38,574 nucleotides of DNA from Actinomycetes bacterium (GCA_021848085.1 JAJZNB010000214.1:1-38574), one strand, 5' to 3'. Shown: positions 6,775-15,022, counted from the stretch's first letter. Notes: generated by a model not told the origin, from the letters alone. Program-made: numbers and translations.

Positions 6775-8934
6775 ATGACCAGCCTCGGCGCGCCGTCTCG
6801 CCCGGTGACCTCGGGGGAACCGGCCGCCGACGGGCAGGCTGGCCTCGAGGCCTTCGGGCCGGACCGCTTCTCCAACCGCGAGCTGTCGTGGCTCGAGTTC
6901 GGTGACCGTCTGCTCGACCTGGCCGGCGACGAGACCCTGCCGCTGCTCGAGCGGGTGCGGTTCCTGGCCATCTTGTCCGAAGGCCTCGACGAGTTCTTCC
7001 AGGTGCGGGTGGCCGGCCTCATGGACCAGGTCGACGCCGGGCTCCGGGCCCGTTCGAGCGACGGGCTGCGCCCCGGCGAGGCGTTGCGGGCGGTGCGCGA
7101 GCGGGTCGGGGAGCTGGTCGACCGCCAGTCGGAGATCTTTCTGGCCAAGGTGGTGCCGGCGCTGGCTGACGCCGGCATCCGGCTGTCGGACTGGTCCTCG
7201 CTCGACGATGACGACCGCTGCCACCTGGTCGACGTGTTCGAGCGGCAGATCTTTCCGGTGCTGACCCCGCTGGCGGTCGATCCGGGCCATCCGTTCCCCT
7301 ACATCTCCAACCTGTCGTTGAACCTGGTGGTCCGGGTGGTCGACCCGATCAGCCACCTGGAGCGGATCGCCCGGGTCAAGGTGCCGCCGCTGCTGCCGCG
7401 CTTCGTGGTCATGCCCGACGGGGAGCGGTTCGTGCCCCTGGAGCAGGTCATCGCCGCCCATCTCGGCCCCCTGTTCCCCGACATGGTGATCGGCGAGCAC
7501 TACTCGTTCCGGGTGACCCGCAACGCCGACCTCAGCCTCGAGGAGGACGAGGCCGACGACCTGCTGGCCGCGGTCGAGATGGAGCTGCGCCGCCGCCGCT
7601 TCGGACGGGCCGTGCGCCTCGAGGTGGCCGCCGACATCTCCCCCGACGTGTTGGACCTGCTGGTGCGCGAGCTCGACCTGACCTCCGACGACGTGACGCG
7701 CAGCACCGCCCCGCTCGACCTCGGTGGCCTGTGGGCCGTCGCCGGGCTCGACCGGCCCGACCTGCAGACCGAGCCGTGGACGCCGATGACCCCACCGCCG
7801 CTGGCCACCGCCGGCAACGAGCCCACCGACCTGTTCGCCGTGCTGCGCGAGCGCGACGTGCTGGTGCACCATCCCTACGACTCGTTCACCACCTCGGTGG
7901 AGGCCTTCGTCGCCCAGGCCGCCGAGGATCCCGACGTGCTGGCCATCAAGCAGACGCTGTACCGCACCTCGGGCGACAGCCCCATCGTCGCCTCGCTCAT
8001 CCGCGCCGCCGAGCTGGGCAAGCAGGTGGCGGCGGTGGTGGAGCTCAAAGCACGCTTCGACGAGCAGAACAACATCTTGTGGGCCCGCGCCCTCGAGGAG
8101 GCCGGGGTGCACGTCGTCTACGGGCTGGTCGGGCTCAAGACCCACTCCAAGCTGGCCCTGGTGGTGCGCCGCGAGGAGCACGGGGTGCGCCGCTACTGCC
8201 ACATCGGCACCGGCAACTACAACCCGAAGACGGCCCGGCTCTACGAAGACCTGGGGCTGCTGTCGGCCGATCCGGACATCGCCGCCGACGTCGGAGACCT
8301 GTTCAACTTCCTCACCGGGTTCAGCCGCCACGACCGCTACCGGGCGCTGTTGGTGGCGCCGATGACGCTGAAGCGTCGGATCCTCGAGATGATCGACGAG
8401 GAGGTGGCCGCCGGCCCTGACGGCCGGATCGTGCTGAAGGCCAACGGCCTGACCCACCCCGAGGTGATCGACGCCTTGTACCGGGCGTCGGCCGCCGGCG
8501 TGCCCGTCGACCTGGTGGTGCGCGGGGTCTGCTGTCTGCGGCCGGGTGTTCCGGGGCTGTCGGACACCATCACCGTCCGCTCCATCGTCGGCCGGTTCCT
8601 GGAGCACTCGCGCATCTTCCGCTTCGGCGGTGGGCAGCGTCCCCTGCGGATCTTCATCGGGTCGGCCGACCTGATGGAGCGCAACCTCGAGCGGCGCATC
8701 GAGACGCTGGTGCCGGTGTGGGATCCCGAGCTGCAGGCCCGGCTGGTCGAGGTGCTGCAGCTCTGCCTGGCCGACGACGTCAACGCCTGGACCCTCGGAC
8801 CGTCCGGGCGCTGGAGTCGGGTGCCGTGCCGGCGGGGCGTCAGCGTGCAGGGGCAGCTGCAGCAGCAGGCCCTGGAGCGGGCCCGGCGCCGGCGCGAGCC
8901 CGAGACGCTCGGCTCAACAGCCGGTCCCGGCTGA
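6775..8934 (+). CDS. ppk: Polyphosphate kinase 1
   Basis: PPK1 makes polyphosphate from ATP by way of a phosphohistidine intermediate. At 719 residues it is of normal size. The N-terminal domain begins RFSNRELSWLEFGDRLLD and FLAILSEGLDEFFQVRVAGL. The catalytic half shows VLAIKQTLYRTSGDSPIV, VVELKARFDEQNNI, GLKTHSKLALV with His457, and CHIGTGNYNPKTARLYEDLGL with His476. These two histidines are spaced 19 residues apart, as are His435 and His454 of the E. coli enzyme. NGLTHPEVIDALYRAS and FIGSADLMERNLERRIE follow. ATG 6775 is chosen because the conserved N-terminus lies about 40 residues later and a -10 box is adjacent. The extreme C-terminus runs into a 31-nt direct repeat. Confidence 0.95.
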   Translation: MTSLGAPSRPVTSGEPAADGQAGLEAFGPDRFSNRELSWLEFGDRLLDLAGDETLPLLERVRFLAILSEGLDEFFQVRVAGLMDQVDAGLRARSSDGLRPGEALRAVRERVGELVDRQSEIFLAKVVPALADAGIRLSDWSSLDDDDRCHLVDVFERQIFPVLTPLAVDPGHPFPYISNLSLNLVVRVVDPISHLERIARVKVPPLLPRFVVMPDGERFVPLEQVIAAHLGPLFPDMVIGEHYSFRVTRNADLSLEEDEADDLLAAVEMELRRRRFGRAVRLEVAADISPDVLDLLVRELDLTSDDVTRSTAPLDLGGLWAVAGLDRPDLQTEPWTPMTPPPLATAGNEPTDLFAVLRERDVLVHHPYDSFTTSVEAFVAQAAEDPDVLAIKQTLYRTSGDSPIVASLIRAAELGKQVAAVVELKARFDEQNNILWARALEEAGVHVVYGLVGLKTHSKLALVVRREEHGVRRYCHIGTGNYNPKTARLYEDLGLLSADPDIAADVGDLFNFLTGFSRHDRYRALLVAPMTLKRRILEMIDEEVAAGPDGRIVLKANGLTHPEVIDALYRASAAGVPVDLVVRGVCCLRPGVPGLSDTITVRSIVGRFLEHSRIFRFGGGQRPLRIFIGSADLMERNLERRIETLVPVWDPELQARLVEVLQLCLADDVNAWTLGPSGRWSRVPCRRGVSVQGQLQQQALERARRRREPETLGSTAGPG

Positions 8935-8972
8935 CCCCGCCGGCTCAACAGCCGGTCCCGGCTGACCCCGCC
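8911..8972 (+). repeat. 31-nt direct repeat (two copies) with internal dyad at the ppk end
   Basis: Two perfect 31-nt copies (8911-8941 and 8942-8972) are followed by a partial third. Each contains the inverted repeat CAGCCG-N4-CGGCTG. The first copy includes the ppk stop codon and the second lies between ppk and the convergent UPF0104 gene, so they could form paired hairpins that terminate transcription. There is no T-tract. Unlike the other repeats in the window, the unit is not a multiple of three. Confidence 0.75.
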
Positions 8973-8975
8973 GGC

Positions 8976-10259
8976 TCAGCGGCGCGTGCCGGCCGGGGGC
9001 GACCCCTCGCCGCCCTCGGCGGGGAGCACGGCGCCGTCTTCGGCGGGGAGCACGGGACCGTCTTCGGCGGGGAGCACGGCGCCGTCCTGGGCGGACAGCA
9101 CGGGCCCGCCCTCGGGCCCGACGCTGGTGGGGCGTGGAGGTCCGCCGGCGGGGCTGGCATCGGCCTGGCCGGCGTCGGTGGCAGGTGGAGGCCCCACCGG
9201 CTCGTGCTCCACCACCTCCTCACGGACCTCCTGGAAGCGTTGGCGCCAGCCTTCCCCGGTGAAGCGCAGCGACATGTAGGCCAGCCCGCCCACCGGGATG
9301 GGCAGCCAGAAGTTCACCAGCCGGTAGCCGAGGATGGCGGGGCCGGCCACGGTGGCGGGGACGTGGAAGCCGATGAGGGTGGCGGCCAGCACGCTCTCGA
9401 CCACGCCCAGGCCACCGGGGGTGATGGGGATGACGGCCAGGATGTTGGCCAGCCCGTAGGCCACCAGCAGGTCGATGGGGGAGAGGTAGACGCCGAAGGC
9501 GGCGATGAACACCCACAGCGACCCGGCGTCGAGCAGCCAGTTGGCGGTGGCCCAGATGATGGCGCTGCGCAGCAGCTCCCGGTCCGACACCAGGGTCCGC
9601 AGCCGCTCGGCGACGCGCTGCAGGCCTTCCGTCAGCCGGTCGGCGTCGATGAACGGCAGCCCCTTGGCCATCCGCCGGGCGGCGTCCACCGTTCGCTGAC
9701 GGCCGCGGGTCAGGGCCACCACCACGGCGGCGAACACCGCCATCAGCAGCACCCCGGCCCCGGCGGCCAGCGTGTAGAGCGGCGAGTAGGGGCGGATGAA
9801 CAGCGACACCATCAGCGCCAGCCAGAAGATGGTGTTGAGGACCAGCGCCGAGCCCACTCCCTGCATGGCCACGGCGAAGCCGCTGTCGGCGGTGCGGACC
9901 CCCTCCTGGGTGAACATCCGGTAGCGCAGGGCCATCCCGAAGGCGCTGGGCACCAGGTGGCTGAGGGCCAGCGTCGACAGGTCGATGCGGACGATCCGCC
10001 ATCGGCGGGGACCGCCGGTGGGCAGCATGGCTCGGGTCAGCTCGGCGTAGGCGGCCAGCGCGGCGGCCTCGAGCAGCAGGCCGACCAGCACGAAGCCGAC
10101 GTTGATGTGGGCGACCTGCGCCAGGGTCCGGTTGAAGCCACCCAGGCGTGGCAGCACCAGGAACTCGACCACGAGCACCACGGCGAAGATGGAGATGCCC
10201 CAGCGGATCTCGCGCCGCAGCCGCCGGCGGTGGCGGCCGCCGTGGGCTCGCAGTCGCAT
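8976..10259 (-). CDS. UPF0104/LPG-synthase-like transmembrane flippase-family protein
   Basis: This 427-residue membrane protein of the lysylphosphatidylglycerol-synthase transmembrane family (YbhN/UPF0104) has about eight hydrophobic segments. Family signatures are SHLVPSAFGMALRYRMFTQEGV, WATANWLLDAGSLWVFIAAFG, YGLANILAVIPITPGGLGVVESVLAATL and GYRLVNFWLPIPVGGLAYMSLR. No soluble lysyltransferase domain is present, so it is a membrane-only member, probably involved in envelope lipid or polyprenol-linked transport. The last 70 or so residues are a Pro/Glu/Gly-rich cytoplasmic tail containing the octapeptide repeat PAEDGAVL. ATG 10259 is chosen; the ORF extends to 10406, but that part is poor in protein character and overlaps the divergent gene. 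Confidence 0.8.
   Translation of the reverse strand: MRLRAHGGRHRRRLRREIRWGISIFAVVLVVEFLVLPRLGGFNRTLAQVAHINVGFVLVGLLLEAAALAAYAELTRAMLPTGGPRRWRIVRIDLSTLALSHLVPSAFGMALRYRMFTQEGVRTADSGFAVAMQGVGSALVLNTIFWLALMVSLFIRPYSPLYTLAAGAGVLLMAVFAAVVVALTRGRQRTVDAARRMAKGLPFIDADRLTEGLQRVAERLRTLVSDRELLRSAIIWATANWLLDAGSLWVFIAAFGVYLSPIDLLVAYGLANILAVIPITPGGLGVVESVLAATLIGFHVPATVAGPAILGYRLVNFWLPIPVGGLAYMSLRFTGEGWRQRFQEVREEVVEHEPVGPPPATDAGQADASPAGGPPRPTSVGPEGGPVLSAQDGAVLPAEDGPVLPAEDGAVLPAEGGEGSPPAGTRR
9016..9111 (-). repeat. 24-nt in-frame tandem repeat, four copies
   Basis: Four 24-nt units encode PAEDGAVL-type octapeptides in the C-terminal tail of the UPF0104 protein. The first three copies differ from each other at only a few positions; the fourth is more diverged. 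Confidence 0.8.
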
Positions 10260-10265
10260 GCCGTC

Positions 10266-10271
10266 ATGGTC
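10266..10271 (-). promoter_or_regulatory. Possible -10 element (GACCAT) for the UPF0104 gene
   Basis: On the minus strand GACCAT ends 6 nt before ATG 10259. Only the second and sixth positions match the -10 pattern of the window, so this is a weak call. It gains some support from the spacing and from the facing promoter of the next gene. Confidence 0.25.
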
Positions 10272-10272
10272 G

Positions 10273-10288
10273 CGCGCCACGTGGCGCG
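10273..10288. promoter_or_regulatory. Perfect 16-bp palindrome in a divergent promoter region
   Basis: CGCGCCACGTGGCGCG reads identically on both strands. It lies between the two opposing -10 candidates (10266-10271 minus, 10297-10302 plus). It covers the expected -35 position of the plus-strand gene and abuts that of the minus-strand gene. The core CCACGTGG is E-box-like. A dimeric repressor or activator site shared by the two divergent genes is the simplest reading. Confidence 0.45.
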
Positions 10289-10296
10289 GGAGATGC

Positions 10297-10302
10297 AATG
10301 CT
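10297..10302 (+). promoter_or_regulatory. -10 element (AATGCT) for the AI-2E-family gene
   Basis: AATGCT ends 6 nt before the GTG at 10309, with no Shine-Dalgarno. The first base departs from the pattern; A at position 2 and T at position 6 fit. Confidence 0.35.
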
Positions 10303-10308
10303 GGCCGC

Positions 10309-11517
10309 GTGCAGCAGCCCGAGGTGCCGGCACCCGAGACGCGACGTGCCCGCCTGTGGGAGGCGGCCGAGGCCCGACAGGTGCCGCTGCGGGCCATCTT
10401 GACCACCGTCGGGGTGGTGGTCGCCGTCTACCTGCTCGGCCGGCTGCTCTACACCCTGCGCGAGGTGCTGCTGCTGCTGGTGGTGTCGGGCTTCGTCGCT
10501 CTGCTGCTCAACCCCATGGTGGTGCTGTTGCAGCGCCGGCTGCTGCGCCGCCGGGGGCAGGCGGTAGCGGTGACGGTGAGCTTCGCCGTGGTGGTCTTCG
10601 CCGGGCTGGCCGCCGCCTTCGGCTACCCGTTGGTCAACGGCCTGACCCACCTGGCCGCCAACCTGCCCGACTACGTCCGCCAGGCCGAGCATGGTCAGGG
10701 GTGGATCGGCCATCTGGTGCAGCGCTACCACGTCCAGAACTGGGTCCAGCAGAACGCGCCGAAGCTGAGCACCTTCGCCAAGAGCCTGTCGAAGCCGGCG
10801 CTGACGCTGGGCAAGGGCGCCCTCAACCTGCTGGTGGCCATGTTCGCCATCTTCATGCTGCTGGTGCTGCTGCTGCTCGAAGGCCCCACCATGCGCCGGG
10901 GTGTGCTGGCCCTGATGAGCCCGGCCCGGGCCCGCCGGGTCAGCCGGGTGGCCGGCGAGGTGTCGCGCTCGGTGACCGGCTACATGCTGGGCAACTTCAT
11001 CACCTCGCTCATCGCCGGCGTGGTGGTGCTGGTGACCCTGGTGGTCTTCGGGGTGCCCTACGCCATCCTGTGGGCGCTGTGGGTGGCCCTGGTCGACTTC
11101 CTGCCCATGATCGGCGGTGCGCTGGCCGGCATCCCCACCGTCCTGTTCGCCCTCACCCACTCGCTGACCGCCGGCATCGTCACCGCCGTGGTCTTCATCC
11201 TCTACACCCAGATCGAGAACCACGCCCTCAACCCGCTGGTCATGAGCCGCACGGTACGGATCAACCCGCTGCTGGTGCTGGTCGCCATCTTGGTCGGAGC
11301 CAACATCGGCGCCCTGGTGGGCGGGGTGTTCGGCGGGTTTGTCGGCACCCTGTTGGCCGTCCCGGTGGCCGCCTCGCTACAGGTGGTGATGCGTGAGGTG
11401 TGGCAGACGACCACACCGTCGCCGTCGACGCCCGATCCGGACCCCGACGCCTACCTGCCGTTCGACACCACCGCCGTCGGCCCGGGCGCGCCGGGGCGCC
11501 GCGACCAACTCCCGTAA
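10309..11517 (+). CDS. AI-2E transporter family (PerM/UPF0118) membrane protein
   Basis: This permease of about 402 residues belongs to the PerM/AI-2 exporter family. Hydrophobic segments begin with LTTVGVVVAVYLLGRLLYTLREVLLLLVVSGFVALLLNPMV, which is the family's typical N-terminal pair. A soluble middle domain runs from ANLPDYVRQ to KPALTLGK, and the C-terminal half contains VGYM-like VTGYMLGNFITSLIAG, LVDFLPMIGGALAGIPTVLFAL, YTQIENHALNPLVMSRTVRINPL and GGFVGTLLAVPVAAS. The substrate cannot be deduced, since family members export AI-2, ions or unknown solutes. The GTG start is supported by the adjacent -10 box. The C-terminal tail is acidic and proline-rich. Confidence 0.85.
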   Translation: MQQPEVPAPETRRARLWEAAEARQVPLRAILTTVGVVVAVYLLGRLLYTLREVLLLLVVSGFVALLLNPMVVLLQRRLLRRRGQAVAVTVSFAVVVFAGLAAAFGYPLVNGLTHLAANLPDYVRQAEHGQGWIGHLVQRYHVQNWVQQNAPKLSTFAKSLSKPALTLGKGALNLLVAMFAIFMLLVLLLLEGPTMRRGVLALMSPARARRVSRVAGEVSRSVTGYMLGNFITSLIAGVVVLVTLVVFGVPYAILWALWVALVDFLPMIGGALAGIPTVLFALTHSLTAGIVTAVVFILYTQIENHALNPLVMSRTVRINPLLVLVAILVGANIGALVGGVFGGFVGTLLAVPVAASLQVVMREVWQTTTPSPSTPDPDPDAYLPFDTTAVGPGAPGRRDQLP

Positions 11518-11520
11518 GCT
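11515..11520 (+). promoter_or_regulatory. -10 element (TAAGCT) for the mannosyltransferase gene
   Basis: TAAGCT overlaps the stop codon of the preceding gene and ends 7 nt before the ATG at 11528. This suggests the glycosyltransferase has its own leaderless transcript. Confidence 0.45.
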
Positions 11521-11527
11521 CAGGCCG

Positions 11528-12307
11528 ATGCGACCGCTCATCGTGCTGCCCACCTACAACGAGTCCGCCAACATCGAGCGGGCACTGCGGCGCATCCGCG
11601 CCGCCCTCCCCGGCGGGGGGGTGCTGGTCGTCGACGACAGCAGCCCCGACGGCACCGCCGACCTGGCCGAGAAGCTCGGCGAGGAGCTGGGCGGCATCGA
11701 GGTGCTGCGCCGTCCCCGCAAGGCCGGGCTGGGCAGCGCCTACCGGGCCGGCTTCGCCTGGGGCCTGCAGCGGGGATGGGACGTGCTGGTGGAGATGGAC
11801 GCCGACCTGTCGCACGAACCCGAGGCGCTGCCGGCGCTGGTGGCGCCGCTGGCCGGCGGCGTCGACCTGTCGGTGGGCTCGCGCTACGTCCCCGGCGGCG
11901 AGATCCCCAACTGGCCGTGGCACCGGCGGCTGCTGTCGCGGGGCGGCAACGTCTACGCCGCCGCCCTGCTCGGCCTCCCCGTCACCGACTCCACCTCGGG
12001 GTTCCGGGCCTACCGGGCCGACATCCTGCGGCGCATCGACCTCGACGCCGTCCACGCCGACGGCTACGGCTTCCAGATCGAGATGGTCCACCAGGTGCTG
12101 CTCCACGGCGGCACCGTCACCGAGGTGCCGATCCGCTTCGTCGACCGCACCGCCGGCACCTCCAAGATGTCGATGCACATCGTGGTGGAGGCCCTGGCGC
12201 TGGTGACCCTGTGGGGCCTGCGCCGGGCCGTCGCCGCCCTGCGAACGGTGGCCGCCGAACCTGGCGAACCGGTCGGGGCGGGTGGGGGGCCTGCCGCCGG
12301 GCCTTGA
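11528..12307 (+). CDS. Polyprenol-phosphate mannose synthase-like GT2 glycosyltransferase
   Basis: This 259-residue family-2 glycosyltransferase, close to dolichol/polyprenol monophosphomannose synthase, transfers mannose from GDP-mannose to a polyprenyl phosphate at the inner membrane face. Motifs are LPTYNESANIERAL at the N-terminus, VVDDSSPDGTADLA, RPRKAGLGSAYRAGF, VEMDADLSHEPEALP with the metal-binding DAD, GSRYVPGGEIPNWPWHRRLLSRGGN, DSTSGFRAYR, YGFQIEM and FVDRTAGTSKMS. There is no C-terminal membrane domain, which is the stand-alone Ppm1 domain-2 form. The product could feed lipomannan or protein mannosylation. The donor sugar is inferred from the family. Confidence 0.88.
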   Translation: MRPLIVLPTYNESANIERALRRIRAALPGGGVLVVDDSSPDGTADLAEKLGEELGGIEVLRRPRKAGLGSAYRAGFAWGLQRGWDVLVEMDADLSHEPEALPALVAPLAGGVDLSVGSRYVPGGEIPNWPWHRRLLSRGGNVYAAALLGLPVTDSTSGFRAYRADILRRIDLDAVHADGYGFQIEMVHQVLLHGGTVTEVPIRFVDRTAGTSKMSMHIVVEALALVTLWGLRRAVAALRTVAAEPGEPVGAGGGPAAGP

Positions 12308-12340
12308 CCGAACCGGCGCCGGGTCGAGGGGAGTTTCTGG

Positions 12341-12346
12341 GATCAT
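12341..12346 (+). promoter_or_regulatory. Possible -10 element (GATCAT) for the response regulator gene
   Basis: GATCAT ends 7 nt before GTG 12354. It fits only the second and sixth positions of the pattern but overlaps the competing ATG at 12345, so it bears on which start is used. Confidence 0.3.
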
Positions 12347-12353
12347 GGGTGCC

Positions 12354-13049
12354 GTGACGCCCCAGCCCCGGATCCTCGTCGTGGACGACGAGCCGTACAT
12401 CACCGACCTGCTGGGCGCCGCCCTGCGCTTCGAGGGGTTCGCCGTCGAGGTGGCTTCGACGGCAACCGAGGCCACCGCCGCCGTGCAGCGCGACTCGTAC
12501 GATCTGGTGCTGCTCGACGTGATGCTGCCCGACGCCGACGGCACCGACGTGTGCCGGCGCCTGCGGGCCGACGGGGTCACCACCCCGGTGCTGTTCCTCA
12601 CCGCCCGCGATGCCACCGAGGACAAGGTGGTAGGGTTGACGGTCGGCGGTGACGACTACGTCACCAAGCCGTTCAGCCTCGACGAGCTGGTGGCTCGGGT
12701 CCGGGCCGTGCTGCGGCGCTCGGGCCTGCCCGACGACCACACCGAGCGCCTGGCGTTCGCCGATCTGGTCATGGACGACGACACCCACGAGGTGTGGCGC
12801 CAGGGCGAGCTGGTGGAGCTGACCGCCACCGAGTTCAACCTGCTGCGCTACCTGCTGCTCAACGTCCGCCGGGTCCTGTCGAAGGCCGACATCCTCGACC
12901 ACGTCTGGACCTTCGAGTTCGACGGCGACCCCAACATCGTCGAGACCTACATCAGCTACCTCCGCAAGAAGGTCGACTGCTACGATCCGCCGCTCATCCA
13001 CACGGTGCGCGGCGTGGGCTACACGCTGCGCCTCCCCCGGGAGGGCTGA
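12354..13049 (+). CDS. OmpR/PhoB-type response regulator
   Basis: This two-domain transcription regulator has about 231 residues. The receiver domain begins RILVVDDEPYITDLL with its acidic pair. The phospho-acceptor is Asp55 in LVLLDVMLPDADG, followed by the switch threonine in FLTARD and the lysine in DDYVTKPFSLDELVARV. The C-terminal winged helix shows VWRQGELVELTATEFNLLRYLL, VLSKADILDHVW, VETYISYLRKKVD and IHTVRGVGYTLR, as in actinobacterial TrcR/PrrA-like regulators. ATG 12345 would add three residues. Its partner kinase begins 2 nt after the stop, so the pair is co-transcribed. Targets are unknown. Confidence 0.93.
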   Translation: MTPQPRILVVDDEPYITDLLGAALRFEGFAVEVASTATEATAAVQRDSYDLVLLDVMLPDADGTDVCRRLRADGVTTPVLFLTARDATEDKVVGLTVGGDDYVTKPFSLDELVARVRAVLRRSGLPDDHTERLAFADLVMDDDTHEVWRQGELVELTATEFNLLRYLLLNVRRVLSKADILDHVWTFEFDGDPNIVETYISYLRKKVDCYDPPLIHTVRGVGYTLRLPREG

Positions 13050-13051
13050 CC

Positions 13052-15022
13052 GTGGTGTCGGCCAAGCGCCGGCCGGGGTCGCTCCGGGTCCGCCTGGTGG
13101 CGGGCACCCTGGTGCTGCTGGTGGCGGCGGTGGTCACCACCGACCTGGTCACCTACTCGTCGCTGCGCTCGTTCCTCCTCGGCAAGCTCGACGCCGAGAT
13201 CGGTGCCACCCAGAGCAAGGACTACAGCTACCTGCGCAGCACCTATCTCCGCGACCTGCGCCGCGATCCGGGCCTGGCGGCGCCGGGGCGCCAGCGGGCC
13301 TGGCTGGCCGGGCTGCAGGGCAGCGCGCCGGGCGGCTGCCTGGTCGACCCGCTGGCGCCCCTGTCGCCCACCAGCACCATCGGCCGCGCGCCGGCCAGCA
13401 CGGGGAGCCCGAGCACCACGCCGGCCGCGGGCCCGGCCCCGAGCAGCTCGACGGCCGGCACCTCCGGGGCCAGCGCCGGCAGCGGATCGGAGCCGTCCGG
13501 CCGCCGCACGCCCGGACGCGGCCCGCTGGGTGATCGTCTCGCCGCCTTGACCAGCCCCAACGCCTACGTGGAGGTGCTGGCCGGCAACCGCCTGGTGTAT
13601 GTCGACCCGTCGGGCTCGTGCCCTCCGGACCCGGCGCCGGTGCTGCCCGCCCACCTGCCCGTGCAGGCCCAGCCGGCAGCCCACCCCCTGGGCGCCCGGC
13701 GGGGCCCGTTCGTCCCGTCGCTGTCGTCGTTCGACACCGCCTCGACCGCCCGCGGCATCCGCTACCGGGCCCAGGCCATCGCCGTGCCCGGCGGCACGCT
13801 GGTGACGGCGGTGCCGCTGCAGCCCACCATGCAGACCCTGGCCTCGGTGGTCCACGTCGAGCTGCTGGTGTCACTGGCTGTGCTGGTGGGGGTGGTGCTG
13901 CTCGGGCTGGTGGTGGTGCGGTTGGGCCTGCGTCCGCTGCAGGACATCACCGTCACCGCCGGCGCCATCGCCGCCGGGGACCTGGGCCGGCGGGTGCAGC
14001 CGTCGCATCCCGGCTCCGAGGTGGGTCGCCTGGGCCTGGCTCTCAACGGCATGCTGGCCCAGATCGAAGCGGCCTTCAGCCAGCGCACCGCCTCTGAGGC
14101 CCGGCTCCGGCGCTTCGTGGCCGACGCCTCCCACGAGCTGCGCACCCCGCTCACCTCCATCCGCGGCTACGCCGAGCTGCTGCGCAAGGGAGCGCTGCCC
14201 GACGAGGACCAGCGTCGGCGGGCCGCCCAGCGCATCGAGCACGAGGCCGCCCGCATGGGCCTGCTGGTCGACGACCTGCTGCTGCTGGCCCGCCTCGACC
14301 GCGGCCGGGCCCTGCAGCACCGGCCCGTGGACCTGGCTCGGGTGGCCGAAGAGGCGGTCGACGCGGCCCGCGCCGTCCACCGCCACCACCAGCTGCAGCT
14401 GCGAAGCGAGGCCCCCGTGGTGGTGCTGGGCGACGCCGACCGGCTGCGCCAGGTCGTCGACAACCTGCTGCACAACGCCGCCCTGCACACCCCCGAGGGC
14501 ACCCGGGTGGACGTGTCGGTGGGCGTCGCCGGCGAGCGCGCCGTGCTGCAGGTGCGTGACGACGGCCCGGGGCTCGAGCCCGAGCAGGCTGCCCGGGTCT
14601 TCGACCGCTTCTACCGCGGCCGGCGGGCCCCGGTGGGAGAGGGCAGCGGCCTGGGCCTGGCCATCGTGGCGGCCTTGGCCCAGGCACACGGCGGCAGCGC
14701 CTCGGTGGAGTCGATGCCCGGGGCGGGCGCCACCTTCACCGTGGAGCTGCCGCTGTCGGGTCCCGAGGCGGTGGGCTACGACCCCGGCCGGCCCGGCGGC
14801 CCAGGCGCCGGGAATGGCGCCGGCACCGGCGGTGGGAATGGCGGTGGGAATGGCGCCGGGGGCGGCGGTGGGAATGGCGCCGGGGGCGGCGGTGGGAATG
14901 GCGCCGGGGGCGGCGGTGGGAATGGCGCCGGGGGCGGCGGTGGGAATGGCGCCGGGGGCGGCGGTGCTGAACCGGTCGTGCCCCAAGGTCCCGATGCCCG
15001 TTCCGCCACCCGACGCCGCTGA
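13052..15022 (+). CDS. Membrane sensor histidine kinase with repetitive Gly/Asn tail
   Basis: This 656-residue kinase is paired with the regulator just upstream. Order of parts: membrane helix 1 (LRVRLVAGTLVLLVAAVVTTDLV), an extracytoplasmic sensor of about 240 residues with a long Ala/Pro/Ser/Thr-rich disordered stretch, membrane helix 2 (LLVSLAVLVGVVLLGLVVV), a HAMP linker, and the HisKA helix with His361 in DASHELRTPLTSIRGYAELL. The ATPase domain carries RLRQVVDNLLHNAALHTP, VRDDGPGLEPEQAARVFDRFYRG and GSGLGLAIVAALAQAHGG. After the catalytic core, at LPLSGPEA, the protein continues for about 80 residues as a GNGAGGGG repeat, which is odd for this family. The signal sensed is unknown. Confidence 0.9.
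   Translation: MVSAKRRPGSLRVRLVAGTLVLLVAAVVTTDLVTYSSLRSFLLGKLDAEIGATQSKDYSYLRSTYLRDLRRDPGLAAPGRQRAWLAGLQGSAPGGCLVDPLAPLSPTSTIGRAPASTGSPSTTPAAGPAPSSSTAGTSGASAGSGSEPSGRRTPGRGPLGDRLAALTSPNAYVEVLAGNRLVYVDPSGSCPPDPAPVLPAHLPVQAQPAAHPLGARRGPFVPSLSSFDTASTARGIRYRAQAIAVPGGTLVTAVPLQPTMQTLASVVHVELLVSLAVLVGVVLLGLVVVRLGLRPLQDITVTAGAIAAGDLGRRVQPSHPGSEVGRLGLALNGMLAQIEAAFSQRTASEARLRRFVADASHELRTPLTSIRGYAELLRKGALPDEDQRRRAAQRIEHEAARMGLLVDDLLLLARLDRGRALQHRPVDLARVAEEAVDAARAVHRHHQLQLRSEAPVVVLGDADRLRQVVDNLLHNAALHTPEGTRVDVSVGVAGERAVLQVRDDGPGLEPEQAARVFDRFYRGRRAPVGEGSGLGLAIVAALAQAHGGSASVESMPGAGATFTVELPLSGPEAVGYDPGRPGGPGAGNGAGTGGGNGGGNGAGGGGGNGAGGGGGNGAGGGGGNGAGGGGGNGAGGGGAEPVVPQGPDARSATRRR
14846..14965 (+). repeat. 24-nt in-frame tandem repeat, five identical copies
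   Basis: Five identical 24-nt units, preceded by degenerate partial copies from about 14805, encode GNGAGGGG in the kinase tail. In the +1-shifted frame every unit supplies an ATG and the peptide MAPGAAVG, in the same frame as the following hydrolase gene. Confidence 0.9.

Noticed and set aside
5787-6905. 372-codon plus-strand ORF opposite the second SEDS gene
   Set aside because: Hydrophilic Gln/His/Asp/Gly antisense translation of a membrane protein, with no recognisable domain.
8718-11396. 892-codon plus-strand ORF across the UPF0104 gene
   Set aside because: It runs through ppk, the antisense of a membrane protein and the AI-2E gene in a different frame. Gly/His/Gln-rich composition shows it is a shadow.
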